NCBI RefSeq assembly: GCF_037975245.1
Contig: NC_092573.1
Location: forward strand, 14,652,001-14,716,000
Source: Apostichopus japonicus
Taxonomy: Eukaryota; Echinodermata; Holothuroidea; Aspidochirotida; Stichopodidae
Length of the DNA stretch: 64,000 bases
Direction: 5' to 3'
Part shown: positions 35,037 to 47,345 of the stretch, one piece after another
Layout: every line of letters starts with the position of its first letter
Numbering within the stretch: position 1 is the stretch's first letter
The notes under the pieces: model-generated
The model's input: the letters and a program-made list of their open reading frames with translations, nothing else
Told to the model about the DNA's origin: nothing
Database searches by the model: none
Program-made: the position numbers and the translations under genes

Positions 35037-37259
35037 GTACGTGTACAATGGCAAAATAATGATTCTTTGTAATATTAAACAGATGCAGCATTGATACTGC
35101 AAATCATCCAGGGTATATGTTGGTTCAGTTGCTCTATGGTTGGATGTAGTCCATGCCTCGAGAGCAACACAAAGGGCACAATTGAAGTATGTAGGCAATA
35201 TACTCACTAAACTAGATTGATAAACCTGCCAGGCAAGTTCATAAGTGAAAGTAATCCAGTTTGGAGTTTTGACTTGTGAAAAAGATTGTGGGGTAAATGG
35301 ATAATACACAAACCTTGCACAGTATTCTTACAGTCAGTGTGGGAAACACACAGAGGCTACGGGCGACTCACCCTCATGAGCGCCAAAAAGCCCTCAAAAG
35401 CACAATTGCGACGGTGATTTTTTTTTTAAATATAAGGAAAATTGCCCCGGTTATATCAAAGGGGTTGGTGTATAATTACTTTTTGACATATGTTCTTCAC
35501 TTGTTAACTTATTTACCTTTATTTTAAATATATACAATATAAATTATTTTTTTTGTCGCCAGTTTTCCTTCTTATGGCAAGTTTGTCCAGTTCTGCGAAT
35601 TCCAAATTCATTGTTTACAGATGCCATAGACCTAGGCTGGGTCATAGTGTAGCCCAATGATATATATATGTATAGTACTGAATGTGCTCGATACAAGACC
35701 TACACGTTACAGCTTCAGACCGTGTGTACTGTGAAGCCGAAATTGGGGAAGCCATGACACTGAAATATTGCAAAGAAATATTCCAGGAAACAGCGTACAT
35801 TCCACCTCCCGCATACACACTACTGTATATACCGCCTCGAAGTTGTAAACTGATTTTTGTCATGACCAATCTCATGTGTGTAAAATGGTTCTCATGTGTA
35901 GAGGTTGTTCACAATCTTAGTGTCCAGCATTTACAAACGTACAGCCATTGAAACATTTAAATTCTAACAACTTATTACAGGGAACGGTTTGAGCTTACAA
36001 AGTATGTATTTGTGTTTTGAAGGCATTCATCAATATGTTGTGTTCATATTACAGGTAACCAATTAAAAAAGTTAAGTAAACATTGATATCATGATGGCTT
36101 GGGTGTGCACAGGCAACCCCTACACAGAGAGTATATAGAACTAGTGGCCGAGGTAGACTACTAACAATAAACTATGCGGATATCCCCATCTGGTTTTAAA
36201 TTATAAGAGCATTAAAATAGCTGCAATAAACAAAACTTTAACAAGTTGTAACCACTTTATTTCTAGTTCCACCATACTAAAATTCATAAGTAAATGACAC
36301 ACAAGTTGATATGCAGAAAATCAAATCAACAGTTCATGGTTATCTGTCACTGTCATGGAACCAGTTGCCAAGTTGGTTAAGCGGAGTAATTTGTTAACTA
36401 TATTAAGTTCGTGAACACAAAAATGTGAAGAAACAAACGTTTCATGTTGGAATTGATGCACTTAAGGTGGCCAAACATCTCCTAAATTACATTTCTTGAG
36501 GCATATATTCTACATGCCGTCGGTCATTATTCAAAAAATTTACAACAATTTAAGGAGTTTTGAGACAAGGTTGCTGTTATCCCTACCATGGTTTGTTGCA
36601 AACAGTTTTCAGATTTCCACTCAACACTGGTTGCGAGTGGAAGATAGATGCTTTGTCAACCTTAGATGTTGATCAATTGGGTTTTAATTGTGTTCTTTTA
36701 GAAGTGAATATTTTGTGAATGCAGTCTTCAGGTACAGTACAGTAGTAACAATGTACTTAATATATTAATATAAAATCACCCTTGCAAACCAAAAATAGCT
36801 CTTGCACAGGCATTTGCACAGGATCATTTTTAGTCACAAATAGCCCCCCTTAATAACCTTTTACAGTAGTTCTGACCCCTGCTTACACAGTACTTATGAA
36901 TTTTTAGACCAAGAAGAGCACATACTTGCTACAGTATATATGTATGCAAGAAACGAATCTTCCAAGATACACTCAAGTTTTGACTATGGATGATTTGCGC
37001 ATACATGTGCAATTGAAGCTCCGAAGTTCGAACAGGCCTATGTACATGCAGTAATGAACTGCGTGGAATTTAGCGAGATATATATCTACGTACAGTACAC
37101 ACTATAGGTACGGGTAGTTTTGAAGAATCAGTTGTTGGAATCGCTTGAAGGTCAAAGCATGGAGCAACTACACAGTAAAAATGATTGAAAGTTTTCATAT
37201 TAATCATGATGGACATTCTGACTCTCCAAACAAGTTTCCAACAAGGAGGAATGTCTTAG
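35037..37259. other. Presumed CHSY1 intron, first part
   Basis: Begins with the donor GTACGTGT. No continuation exon seen. Open frames here, such as 35682-35951, match nothing I recognise. Confidence 0.5.
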
Positions 37260-37263
37260 TTAA

Positions 37264-38753
37264 AGAGGTTATGAAATAAAAAATTTTCATGTCTTGGAAT
37301 GGTTTATCTACATTACTACAACACCACCCATGCACAACATTCAGTAAATACGGCTTCAAATGCCAGAAATTCGCTGTCAAAGTATTCCCTAGAGACCTCT
37401 CAAGCTATACTCGTAAAAAAAAGCAATGCTGCCCACCGCAGTTCATCTGACGTCATCAAAGGAACCATTTCAGCCAAAGCCGACTCCCCGCTGTTTACCG
37501 ATACGGTGTTACACAGTTTACTACATGTAACCACAACACTCTTCTCATCAATTGAAAATGTCTTCTCCTGAATCTAGGACTTAACCTCTCAGGACATTTG
37601 TAAGCTTTGAGAAAAATTATTTTCTTGAGGAAGAAGAGGAGGAAATAGTTTTCGAGGGTGATGAAGATAATATCGGTGTTTTTCCCTATCAATTGAGCCC
37701 TTTGCAGAAGAATTGTAAAACGATCCTGATGGCCGAGACGCGTCGCTGCCGATCAAAGTCCCCGAGCAGAACGGTTGGACGACCCTGAACCGAAACTGGT
37801 CGGTTGAGCATAAACAAAACCACCATTATTAAGACCATCATATGATTTAAATTATCTCGAATGTTGATGATCCTGCTACTGAACTTCGTAGCGAAGCTTC
37901 TAGAATTTTGTGTCTTACAGTGCAAGGAAAATGTGACATTCTGTACAGTGCAACCCTATAGTACTATAGAGTAGTGGTAACATGGGGTCTAGACCTACAG
38001 TAACTAATAGACGTTGTATAACAGGGTAGCCTGTGTAATTGTATCATCCAACTGTTACGTAAAATCACAACACAACGCCAGTTTTACCACAAAAGAAAAC
38101 TTGCAGATCTAGTATTGATTGTTCTAAACCAACTGGCTTTAAGTTTTGTGCAAAATATTAGGTAACCAAAAAAAAAATCGTCATTTGCAGTACTCAAGGA
38201 GGCCTAGGCTATGGTCATAACAAGTACTTTGGCAACAGTATAGGCAGGGAGTTGTTATGGAACAACTCCCTGGTATAGGCCTACAGGCACTCGTAACGTT
38301 GTGTATGTGTAGTGTTTTGAGCGAGTCGTGTTCAAATTCTTCAATTTCTGTCATCTATTGGAAAAGATTGCAGTAGAAATCTGTCTTTACTTGTGGTGGA
38401 GCAACCTGATATCGGCTCGCCATATTTAACAGTTACGAGATAAATTTACGTAAAAACAACTCCAAACTCCAAATATCAGTACTACGGAGCACTGCAACAG
38501 TGTAATGTTGTGTGTTCTCAGACGTTTAAGAAAGTAAACATAGCGTCTCGGGAGTGAGCTGAGTTTCTCGACTGACGTCACGCCGCATTACCGTAAAATC
38601 AACAATTTTTAGAAAGTTTTTATTACCCTCGAATTTTTGATCGTTTATTCCTCGAGGATGCAAGCTTCGTTTGACACAAATTGGGTATCATTGGAAAGCT
38701 ACGAGTGTACAGAATACGATGATAAAGAAAAAAATTTCCATTTCATAACCTCT
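37264..38753. mobile_element. TTAA-flanked TIR element (piggyBac-like target)
   Basis: Ends agaggttatgaaat (left) and atttcataacctct (right) are perfect inverted repeats of 14 bp. Both are flanked directly by TTAA (37260-37263 and 38754-38757). The 1,490-bp interior has no recognisable transposase. An unfilled copy of the target lies at 38805-38857. The TTAA target is that of piggyBac-like transposons, although the tip lacks the usual CCC. Confidence 0.82.
38249..38274. repeat. Short palindrome also seen near 10848
   Basis: gggagttgtt-atgg-aacaactccc forms a perfect 10-bp stem. A partial copy (gggagttgttatggaactcc) lies beside the foldback element at 10848. Confidence 0.6.
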
Positions 38754-38860
38754 TTAACATAATTTGTAAAATTAGTAAATTATGGAAATTATTTGATGGT
38801 GGCAAGGAGGAATGTTTTAGTTAACATAATTTGTAAAATTAGTAAATTATGGAAATGAAT
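38754..38860. repeat. Direct duplication of about 67 bp carrying the TTAA target
   Basis: ttaacataatttgtaaaatt and the bases after it occur at 38754-38789 and again at 38821-38856, separated by a ggaggaatgttttag segment. That segment also occurs to the left of the element at 37245-37259. Confidence 0.88.
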
Positions 38861-40280
38861 TGATAGTGGAAGGAAAGTGCCTGTTTTAAGTTTGAACAAG
38901 AGTGAAAATAGTTGAAGTTTTCTTAGAAGCAACACAGCTGACCTTTAAACACGTGTAGCCTGCATGTAACTGTCGTACTGTATATGTACTTATGGTCAGC
39001 ACTTGTATTTCACAACCTTGGGTGTTTCTTGACCTCTCTATCAAAAGTTGAGCCTAGTCTTTCATAAATTGCATTTTGTTCAATTCAGCAAAAAAAGTTG
39101 AAACTTGTTGATCATTTACAAATCCCATGTAGCATTTTGCCTAGCCATACTAATTCAATATATGTATGTACAGTGAAGAGCACATTGCACAGGAGCACAG
39201 TATGGTACTTGAAAAATTACCCTAGATGTGAGCCATCCTATAAGGAATTTGGACCAAGATCTTACAAAGACAACACAGACAAGTTAAAATTTACTTTTAA
39301 GTGCACTCCGTACTGTATGTCTCTCTCAACCACACTTAAGTCATAATTAGTTGTTCAACCCAAAAGGTGCAAAACTCGAAACTCAAAAATACATAGAATC
39401 CTTGGCTTTGTCAATTTGTGTCTTACAGTACAGCATTAAATAACTTCAAGTCTGTCTTCATTGAAGAGATCTTGCCAATATTTGTTTACATAGTGTACTG
39501 AGCAGTAATTTGCAACCATTATAGGACCTTTCATGTTCAGCAAATTTCCCTTAAAATGCTAAATAATACAGAACAATAAGTAAATCGTTCTAATCATCAA
39601 TTTACAAAGTTGCACAGATCATGAACTTGCTTGTGCACCCATAACATACTGTATATTGTACTTCCAATACATGGTATTTGAAACTTTATTCAACTTTTAT
39701 ATCTTGTCGGATTGCTATCCAGTCCCACAGTGTAGTACTTACATATATATATATACTGTATACTGTACTGAATTGATCTGATATTGTCATGATACTATAT
39801 GTATATTTTCAGGCTACAGGTTCAGTATGATCAATGCTTTATTACAGTATGTAAATAAATACATGTAGGTAAAGTTATGGAAGGGCCAACCATACTGTGA
39901 TGAAGGACTGAACTTTATATTTATTTCCACAGGATAGCTTTAACCCCAGTCTGCTTTGTGACCTTTGATCCCTAAAGTTCCCTAAGGACTGATTCTGAAC
40001 ACCATGAGCAAAAGTTTAAAGTTTGAGCTTTGACATTTCCAAATTGTTACCAGACATAAATGGTCATTTGTTTAAGAATTTGGACTTATTTATGGTCATT
40101 GCAGACCACAATTTGTGCTTGATTTAATAATATATGGGAAGTACATGGTTTATGATGCGATGTAGTAAATCCTTGAACATCAGTAGTCTAGATTCAGTAC
40201 AAATTTATCTAGATATTACAGACCCTGCATTGAATTGCAAATTTAAGGCTTTATACATTACCGGATGGGAGGTTATTGGA
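38861..40280. other. No gene seen
   Basis: AT-rich sequence with many short tacagta-type words; no exon or element end supported. Confidence 0.5.
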
Positions 40281-40284
40281 ATAC

Positions 40285-40965
40285 TGCCCAGTGATGGAAA
40301 GTCTTTGGCTCAGATGCTTGGGCTTTGGACATGGTTTCCGAAGGGTACCAATTATAGTTCACCTCTATGCCTCCAGAGGAAGGAGAACCACACCACAACA
40401 CTCAAGAATCTGGACCAACAGCATGCCTGGAGAGGGAAATCCAGGCATTGTTAGACAAAAGGCGCGGAAGGGAGGGACCCTCATCCGTTCATCATTCTTC
40501 CTCACTCCCCAATAAGACAAGTCCTGGAGGCCAATTTTGAACTTCAGGTCACTAAACAGAGCGTTTGTCAAAGTAAAATGCTTTTCAGGGTGGAGATGCT
40601 CTCTGTCCATCCCTCAAGAGGGGCATGTGGGCATTGATGGTGGATCTGCAGGATGCCTACCTTCATGTGCCAACCCACCAAGCATATCAATGTTTCCTCG
40701 CGTTCAACTACAAGGGACAGACTTCATGTTCATGGCCCTTCCGTTCAGCCTTGCCACTGACCAGACCTAGATAGGACTCTCGAGGCCGGCCCACCAGGCC
40801 TGACTTGGAACCAGTCCCTAGAGGTGCCCTACCACGGAACTCCCGATGATAGGGGGAAGACCAAACAAGTTCAAACATATTCAAGTTCCTACCACAGTAA
40901 CAGTGCCACTCTGCAGTGCATATAGGTTAAGGAGACAGGTAGGTGAGGAGTGAAGTAAATCCAAT
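40285..40965 (+). pseudogene. Internally deleted DIRS retrotransposon relic
   Basis: Plus-strand fragments read TLIRSSFFLTPQ, SLNRAFVKVKCF, MWALMVDLQDAYLHVPTHQA and QCFLAFNYKGQ. They are interrupted by frameshifts and correspond to the RT of the full copy (RSSFFLTKK, MWAATVDLRDAYLHILVHKD). The sequence then jumps to cagtgccactctgcagtgca and ggagacaggtaggtgaggag, equivalent to the recombinase end and internal complementary region of the full copy. So most of the RT, the RNase H and the recombinase are deleted. Confidence 0.8.
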
Positions 40966-41600
40966 ATGCTACAGTACAGATAGATACTGTATGAACTGCA
41001 AACTTTGTTATTTACTTCATTCCTTTCTTATAGGTCTGCAGTCCCCTATAAATACACACTCCTATCAGAACTTTGTTAAATGTAGGGCTAGGTACAGCAA
41101 GTGAGCAGTACTGTATCTCAATGTCAACGGTAGAAAAGTATCTAGATGCATGCATGGTTCTTAATTTGCTCTTAATGTGCTCTACATTTTTAAAAGTTAA
41201 GTACATGTCAACAAAAATTAAACTTTTTAAGGTTTTTACTGTAAAATTACATATAGTTTTAAGAAGCCATTACAGTATATGTACAGAATATACAGTTGCC
41301 ATTACAGTATAGTACAGTATATGTACAGAATATACAGTACATTGAAACGGTGCTGGCTTAGCATTTCCAGTATCAGGCACCAATGAAGTTTCATTGCCAT
41401 TGCAACAATGGGCTGTATAGATCTGCAGCACTTGTTCAGAAATCGCGCTACTGCAAGAAAAACCTCGCAACAAAGTGTATAATGTGAATTAAGGCCTTCA
41501 AGTAGAAACAGTTGCTAGGTAAGCTACTATAAATTCAAAGCTCTAGGTCACATATTGGAGTTTATATTCAGTGGATAAAGAGGCAACACGTTTCTTACTG

Positions 41601-42482
41601 GTACAGGTAGATAACTAATAGCATGAGTTTGCAGTTAGATAAGCTAATAGCATGAGTGTACAGGTAGATAAACTGATATCATGAGTGTACAGGTAGATAA
41701 ACTGATATCATTAGTGTACAGGTAGATGAACTAATAGCATGAGTTTACAGGTAGATAAACTAATATCATGAGTGTACCGGTAGATAAACTAATGTCATGA
41801 GTGTACAGGTAGATAAACTAATTATCATTAGTGTACAGGTAGATAACTAATAGCATGAGTTTGCAGTTAGATAAGCTAATAGCATGAGTGTACAGGTAGA
41901 TAAACTGATATCATGAGTGTACAGGTAGATAAACTGGTATCATTAGTGTACAGGTAGATGAACTAATAGCATGAGTTTACAGGTAGATAAACTAATATCA
42001 TGAGTGTACCGGTAGATAAACTAATGTCATGAGTGTACAGGTAGATAAACTAATTATCATTAGTGTACAGGTAGATGAACTAATAGCATGAGTTTACAGT
42101 TAGATAAGCTTATAGCATGAGTGTACAGGTAGATAAACTGATATCATGAGTGTACAGGTAGATAAACTGATATCATTAGCGTACAGGTAGATGAACTAAT
42201 ATCATGAGTGTACAGGTAGATCAACTAATATCATGAGTGTACAGGTACAGTAGATCAACTAATAGGCCTATCATGAGTGTACAGGTAGATAAACTGATAT
42301 CATTAGTGTACAGGTACAGTAGATCAACTAATAGCATGAGTTTACAGGTAGATAAACTAATATCATGAGTGTACCGTTAGATAAACTAATTGATGTCATG
42401 AGTGTACAGGTAGATAAACTAATATCATGAGTGTACAGGTAGATAAACTAATATCATGAGTGTACAGGTAGATAAACTAATA
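41601..42482. repeat. 29-bp satellite with 232-bp (8-mer) higher-order repeat
   Basis: About thirty copies of a unit like gtgtacaggtagataaactg plus atatcatga. Diagnostic variants (agataactaatagcatgagt, ttgcagttagataagct) recur at 41609, 41841 and 42073, exactly 232 bp or eight monomers apart. Later monomers are more homogeneous or carry small insertions. Confidence 0.93.
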
Positions 42483-44466
42483 TAACAGGATGTTGTAGAT
42501 CTTGCAGTTGATAAATTTTCATTGCCATCCAGGATATATGTGAAACTTTGTCAATAACAAATGGCTTCACTTTTGACAACAAGCAGTGAACCGTTTCCTA
42601 GAAAGTCTCTATCTGCATGCCAACTGTTTGTTAATTGCACTCATACCAGCTTTACAGTGTATACTACGTACACTCCGGAACTATTGATTTTCGTCGGTCT
42701 CTGACAGTTAAAAAAAATTATTCTGTGGAAAGAAATATTTAATTATATGTTTCTGTCATAGTTTCAGGTATTATATATCAGTCTCTTCACATGATGAATG
42801 GAATAGCCATCTAAGTATTAGTTCACTTTGTCAAAGATCTATGGATGCTTCCAGTTGTAAACGCTGTCAATAAATTCAATATTTCGCATTTCTAGTAACC
42901 CTGACACAGATTGGGATATGGCTTGGCAGTCTGTCAGATGATAATATAGAAAGTGTTGTTTATGGTGGTACACTGGGAATCTGAAAATCGTTGCTCAAAA
43001 AATTATTGGGGGAAGAGGGTGTGGGTGGGGGGGCGGGGTGTTGCATATGGTGCTGATTATAGGTAAGTGTTTATTTTTTTTTTCTCTTCAATTTTAAGAT
43101 GGCACAGACTTTAATTTTGAACAGCAAACTTTAAATGTAGGATAAGAGGAACATCTTGTACATTTGCAATTGTGTGGTTAAATTTAATACGACATAACAA
43201 TTGTCTAATCAATATAAATAACCATACATCCATCAAAACATAAAAAGCTATTGTTGTAAAAATGCATTGACATAAATGATCAATGTGAAATATGATTCAA
43301 AGCTACTGTACGGCCATTCCACAGACTTAGCAGAGCTGTATGCAAGAGCCAAGACCTGTACTGAACTGTATTACTATGTACAGTAGGTACACAGTGACTG
43401 TATGCTGATATTACAATGCACACTCTACAATGTGCTATCTTTAATATTACCATGGAGAAGATGCAGGTAATTAGTGATAATACACAGTTTGGAATGCCGT
43501 CTCCTTGTCTATTTGCACTTTTTACAGCGGCTCAAATGCAGGCTTTTAGTGTTTGTTTGAATTTGCGCGGTATGTACTTCTTTTGTAAAGGTTCCTCCCA
43601 TAATGTCAAATGTTTATTCAACAGAGCTGTACAATATATATCATTCTTGATATGTTTGCGCTAACGATTCGACCAGTGGCTCCAACAGACACTCATCGTG
43701 GTTAGAAGTGTCTAGCCTCTTTAACTAACTACAGGATGGGAGCTCTTGAGTCGGCTTCCTAGCAACTGTTTCTAAGGGATTCGTGGAGATTGCAATTTGC
43801 ATTGTGCACTTCTGTGCCAGGGTAGATTAGAATGGCTTGTATTGCAGTATGCGTACAATGAAGCAAGATCTGTGCATATAAATGAAAAGAAATATCACCA
43901 AAAAAAAAACAGAAGATTTTTTGAGCATAGGTCTGTCAAATTACTGTAGTGATTAGCATCGCTACAAAACTGGCACTCTGATCTGATATAATTAAATGCA
44001 TACATGTATGTTTTGGTTCTGGGTTGTATGAATTTAATGCTGTACATAATTTTCTGTATGTATGTACTCAAGTTCATTCATTTAAATGTGAGTATATACA
44101 GCACACCACAGTTTCACAGTATGTGTTGGAGTCACGCTCTAGATTTCAAACTTTTGGACTAACTTTGCCCCGGTCGATGTGTTTCCATGCAATTATCCAT
44201 ATATATTGCACTTTTCCATCTACTCCTCATCCTATAAAGTTGGCAATCTATCTTCGAAAACCCTCTCTCCTCTCCTCCCCCCTTCTTCAAGCTATCTATA
44301 CTGTATCTGCCTTAATTGTCACTGTAAATGCACAAATCCAGTATGTACGGTATTGTATCATGGCATGATATTTGAGCGTGTAAATCTCAAACTAAGTACT
44401 GTAAAGTTCTGGAATTTGCAAGTTAGTAGTAACTTAAACCAAAACATTTGCATTGGAAGAACCCAG
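42483..44466. other. No gene seen
   Basis: Presumed intron or flank with a G-rich run at about 43010-43040. Nothing else supported. Confidence 0.5.
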
Positions 44467-44600
44467 ATTTACTTCGCTCCTCGCTTACCTGTCTCCTCAC
44501 AACCTTAGCACTTCATTCTACTGTGCCTATAAAGTCTTGGTAAAATAATAACACTGTGCGCCCTCTATGACCGGGCCCCCCCCCGTCACTCCTCCTTTTT
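44467..44600 (+). repeat. Left inverted terminal repeat of DIRS copy 1
   Basis: Starts atttacttcgctcctcgctt and continues through cttagcacttcattctactg to the C-run at about 44577. It is the inverse of the right end except for the outer roughly 20-40 bp. Confidence 0.9.
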
Positions 44601-45188
44601 CATTCTACCATTAAAGTGTCTACACGCAAAAATTCTTGTGGAAGTTTCCCTTGAATTTTGTCTTGGATTTCTTTATACGATCGTTGGAATTTCCTTTCAT
44701 TCGGATTCTGTGGAGTTTTGCAGTCTTTTCCAGACCGATAAGTATCCTTTTTGTTGAAAGGGAGGGTTTTGGGGACTGTTTTCTCAGTGCGTTTCCGCCT
44801 TCGGGCGTTTTTTGTGCGGGGGTAGCAGTTCCGCGAACTGCTTAGGTTCCCGCCATTTTCCTCCCCCACGCTATAGGCGTGTTGTTTTCATGTTTTCCAT
44901 GTTCGTAGCATGTTGTTTTTCGTGTATTTTCATGTTCATAGCATGTTTACTCGTTATTATTTTCCTCTTCTATATATATTGCTCTCTCACGTTCTTTTCA
45001 GCTTGTATTGATTGTTGTTAGGCCACTTTGTAGCGTTTGTATTTACCGTTGCTAGGTTACGCTACGTTCCACCTATTCTCTGTTAGCATGTTCCTCCCCC
45101 AGATTATCTCCCGTTCTCTTGTTAGCTTCATTGGCTTTCATTTTTAAGCTCTAAGAATTATACCTCCTTGACTCGAGAGTTTACAAGC
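44601..45188 (+). other. Leader of DIRS copy 1
   Basis: Non-coding leader between ITR and gag-like start, conserved in copy 2 (59330-59929), for example ttttggggactgttttc and accgttgctaggttacgcta. Possible promoter/leader; no element was identified. Confidence 0.6.
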
Positions 45189-47345
45189 ATGTCTCGTAAC
45201 CAGCTGAAGTGTGTCAGCTGCTCGATGTTTCGGCCAGGCAGAGCCTGGGACGAGCACGACCTATGCCCCAAGTGCAGATCCTGCACCAGACGGGACCCCT
45301 GCCTGGTCTGTATAAAATTCTCGCCGACCCAGTGGCAGGAGATTGATCAGTGGCTCAAGAGTCTGCGAACCAAGCTGCAGGGCAAGCTAGACTTGATCCC
45401 GAACGACATCGGGGCAGAGGATATAGGAGGGACGGGAGAGAGAGAGGAAGAGGGTGAGGTAGAGAGAGAGGTGGAGGAGAGTGGCCAGGAGAGGGCCGAA
45501 GGAGAGAGAGAGGAGAGAGAGAAAGAGAAAGAGAAAGAGAAAGAGAGAGTACCCCTAACGGTCCCGGCGACGTCCGGCGTAGTTACGACCAAAGGGAAGG
45601 GCAGGAGCAAAGGGAAGGCTCCTGCCAAGAAAAGACCTCTCAAGAAGAGGCACTGCTCGGCCGGGCTAGAGGTTACGCCTCAGTGTGGACCGCAGCAAGA
45701 TAGACCCATGGAGCGCGGGCCGCCGGCCACAGAGAGCTCGGGTCCGAAAGAGAGTGCGATCGAAGGGTCAGTGAGACGGAGCCGGTCCCATAGCAGGGAG
45801 CCGAAGAGGGAGCCGGAAAGACGGGTCCCTACTGAGACCCCGACCCGGGAAAGCAGGGGGAGAGAGACCTCCCGCAGACCTAGAAGAGATAGATCCGGAA
45901 CGCACTCAAGATCCCCGAGACGGAAGGAGAGGAGAAGACACTCCCCGACCTCCGACGAGTCTTCAGAGTCGTCTGACGACGGCTACAGGAGAGCGAAGAG
46001 GAGGCGCCGGTCCCCGAGACGGCGACAGGAGGAGGAGCCAGCATGGCTGGCTCAACTTACCGGCCTACTACGCCCCCTGATAGAGCAGAGAGTAACCACG
46101 GTGACCGACAAGGCACCAGGCTCCACAGGCTCCGGCCCTACTACGGCCCCACATCCGGTCTCGGATCCAGACGCCCTGGACTGCAGAGCGTCGGTAAATC
46201 TATCCGGCTTGGAGGACGAGGGGGATCTTATGGATCCCACAGAACCCCTCGACTACGATCCTATGGAAGATAGCTTTAGTCGAAGCTACGAACCAGAGGA
46301 GGCTCCCATAACAGGAGGAGCGCTCCCCCAAGAGTTAATGGCACGGGCGGCCGACATCTTCAGACGGCACCTGGGGTTCGAGGAACCTGAGACCCAGCCA
46401 CAGAAGGCAGGCCGGGTGTCCAAACTCACGGCAACCGGCGAGATGTCATCGAAGCCAAAGACCACCATGCCCGTTGACGCAACATGTTATGATAGATTCG
46501 AGGCCATAGCCGATAAGAACAGGTGGACTGCCTTCCCAGCCAGGGCAGACAGGGCAGTCAGGGTACCAGACGAGGCCTGGAGGGCGCTATTCAAATGCCC
46601 AACCATCCCCCAGGAGGCCAAAGAAAGGCTGAAGGCCGAACATGGGGCCTCATCTTCCCAAACCTTTAAGACTCCTGACCAGAGAAAGCTGGAAGAACTT
46701 CTAGTTGAGGTGGACACAGCGGCCCGCTCAGGCATGAAGTTCGCCTCAGTCCTAATGCTGTCGGCCGAGGTCCTTATGCGGCACCACCAGCAACTCCCTG
46801 AGGACGACAGCCAGGTGTCCAGGGATGAAGCGGGCCAGCTCCTCCTACTGCTAGGACCCCTCGTAAGGCTCGCATACGACCAGTTTGCAAGAGTCGCTAC
46901 ACGTTCCGTAAAAGCCCGCAGGGAGAACGTCGTCTCCGCCATCCGCTGGCCATCAACCGAGGCAAGGAACAGAATGCTAGCTCTGCCAGTGCTCGGTGAG
47001 GACCTCTTCGGAGGCAACTTCCAGAAAAAACTACAGGAAGAGGTGGCCCGGAGAGAGACCCTGGCTAAATCGGAGTTTAGACCCTCGGCTACACAAAGAC
47101 CGAGACCCTTCCGACCGAGGGAGAACAAGCCAACCAGGGGAGCGAGAGCAGCACCCGCCAGACCACTGAGCAGAGGAGCTCTCAGAGGAAGAAGCAGGGG
47201 AACGGCATACCGCCCGACCCGCTCCTGGACACCGAGAGGAGGCAGAGGCACAGCGCCTCCCAGACGGGACTCGACCGTCGTTCGCCTCCCAGCCCTAGGG
47301 GTGCCCACCTCACCGCGGCCATTCCGCAGGTGGGGGGGAGACTGA
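45189..47345 (+). CDS. DIRS copy 1 gag-like protein (ORF1)
   Basis: A structural protein presumed to package the element RNA. Start chosen at ATG 45189 (MSRNQLKCVSC), the position conserved in copy 2; the frame is open further upstream without ATG. The product is 718 aa. Residues 8-41 hold a seven-cysteine cluster, C8-x2-C11, C26-x2-C29-x2-C32, C38-x2-C41, suggesting zinc binding. An acidic and E/R-rich stretch follows at about 90-125. Then comes an Arg/Ser-rich region (RRSRSHSREP, SPRRKERRRHSPTS, RRRRSPRRRQEEEP). A conserved C-terminal half contains DATCYDRFEAIADKNRWTAF and FARVATRSVKARR. A basic tail ends the protein, with the stop in the overlap with ORF2. Confidence 0.88.
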   Translation: MSRNQLKCVSCSMFRPGRAWDEHDLCPKCRSCTRRDPCLVCIKFSPTQWQEIDQWLKSLRTKLQGKLDLIPNDIGAEDIGGTGEREEEGEVEREVEESGQERAEGEREEREKEKEKEKERVPLTVPATSGVVTTKGKGRSKGKAPAKKRPLKKRHCSAGLEVTPQCGPQQDRPMERGPPATESSGPKESAIEGSVRRSRSHSREPKREPERRVPTETPTRESRGRETSRRPRRDRSGTHSRSPRRKERRRHSPTSDESSESSDDGYRRAKRRRRSPRRRQEEEPAWLAQLTGLLRPLIEQRVTTVTDKAPGSTGSGPTTAPHPVSDPDALDCRASVNLSGLEDEGDLMDPTEPLDYDPMEDSFSRSYEPEEAPITGGALPQELMARAADIFRRHLGFEEPETQPQKAGRVSKLTATGEMSSKPKTTMPVDATCYDRFEAIADKNRWTAFPARADRAVRVPDEAWRALFKCPTIPQEAKERLKAEHGASSSQTFKTPDQRKLEELLVEVDTAARSGMKFASVLMLSAEVLMRHHQQLPEDDSQVSRDEAGQLLLLLGPLVRLAYDQFARVATRSVKARRENVVSAIRWPSTEARNRMLALPVLGEDLFGGNFQKKLQEEVARRETLAKSEFRPSATQRPRPFRPRENKPTRGARAAPARPLSRGALRGRSRGTAYRPTRSWTPRGGRGTAPPRRDSTVVRLPALGVPTSPRPFRRWGGD

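Noticed and set aside
41601-42482. CRISPR-like 29-bp repeats
   Set aside because: No spacers; it is a tandem satellite in animal DNA.
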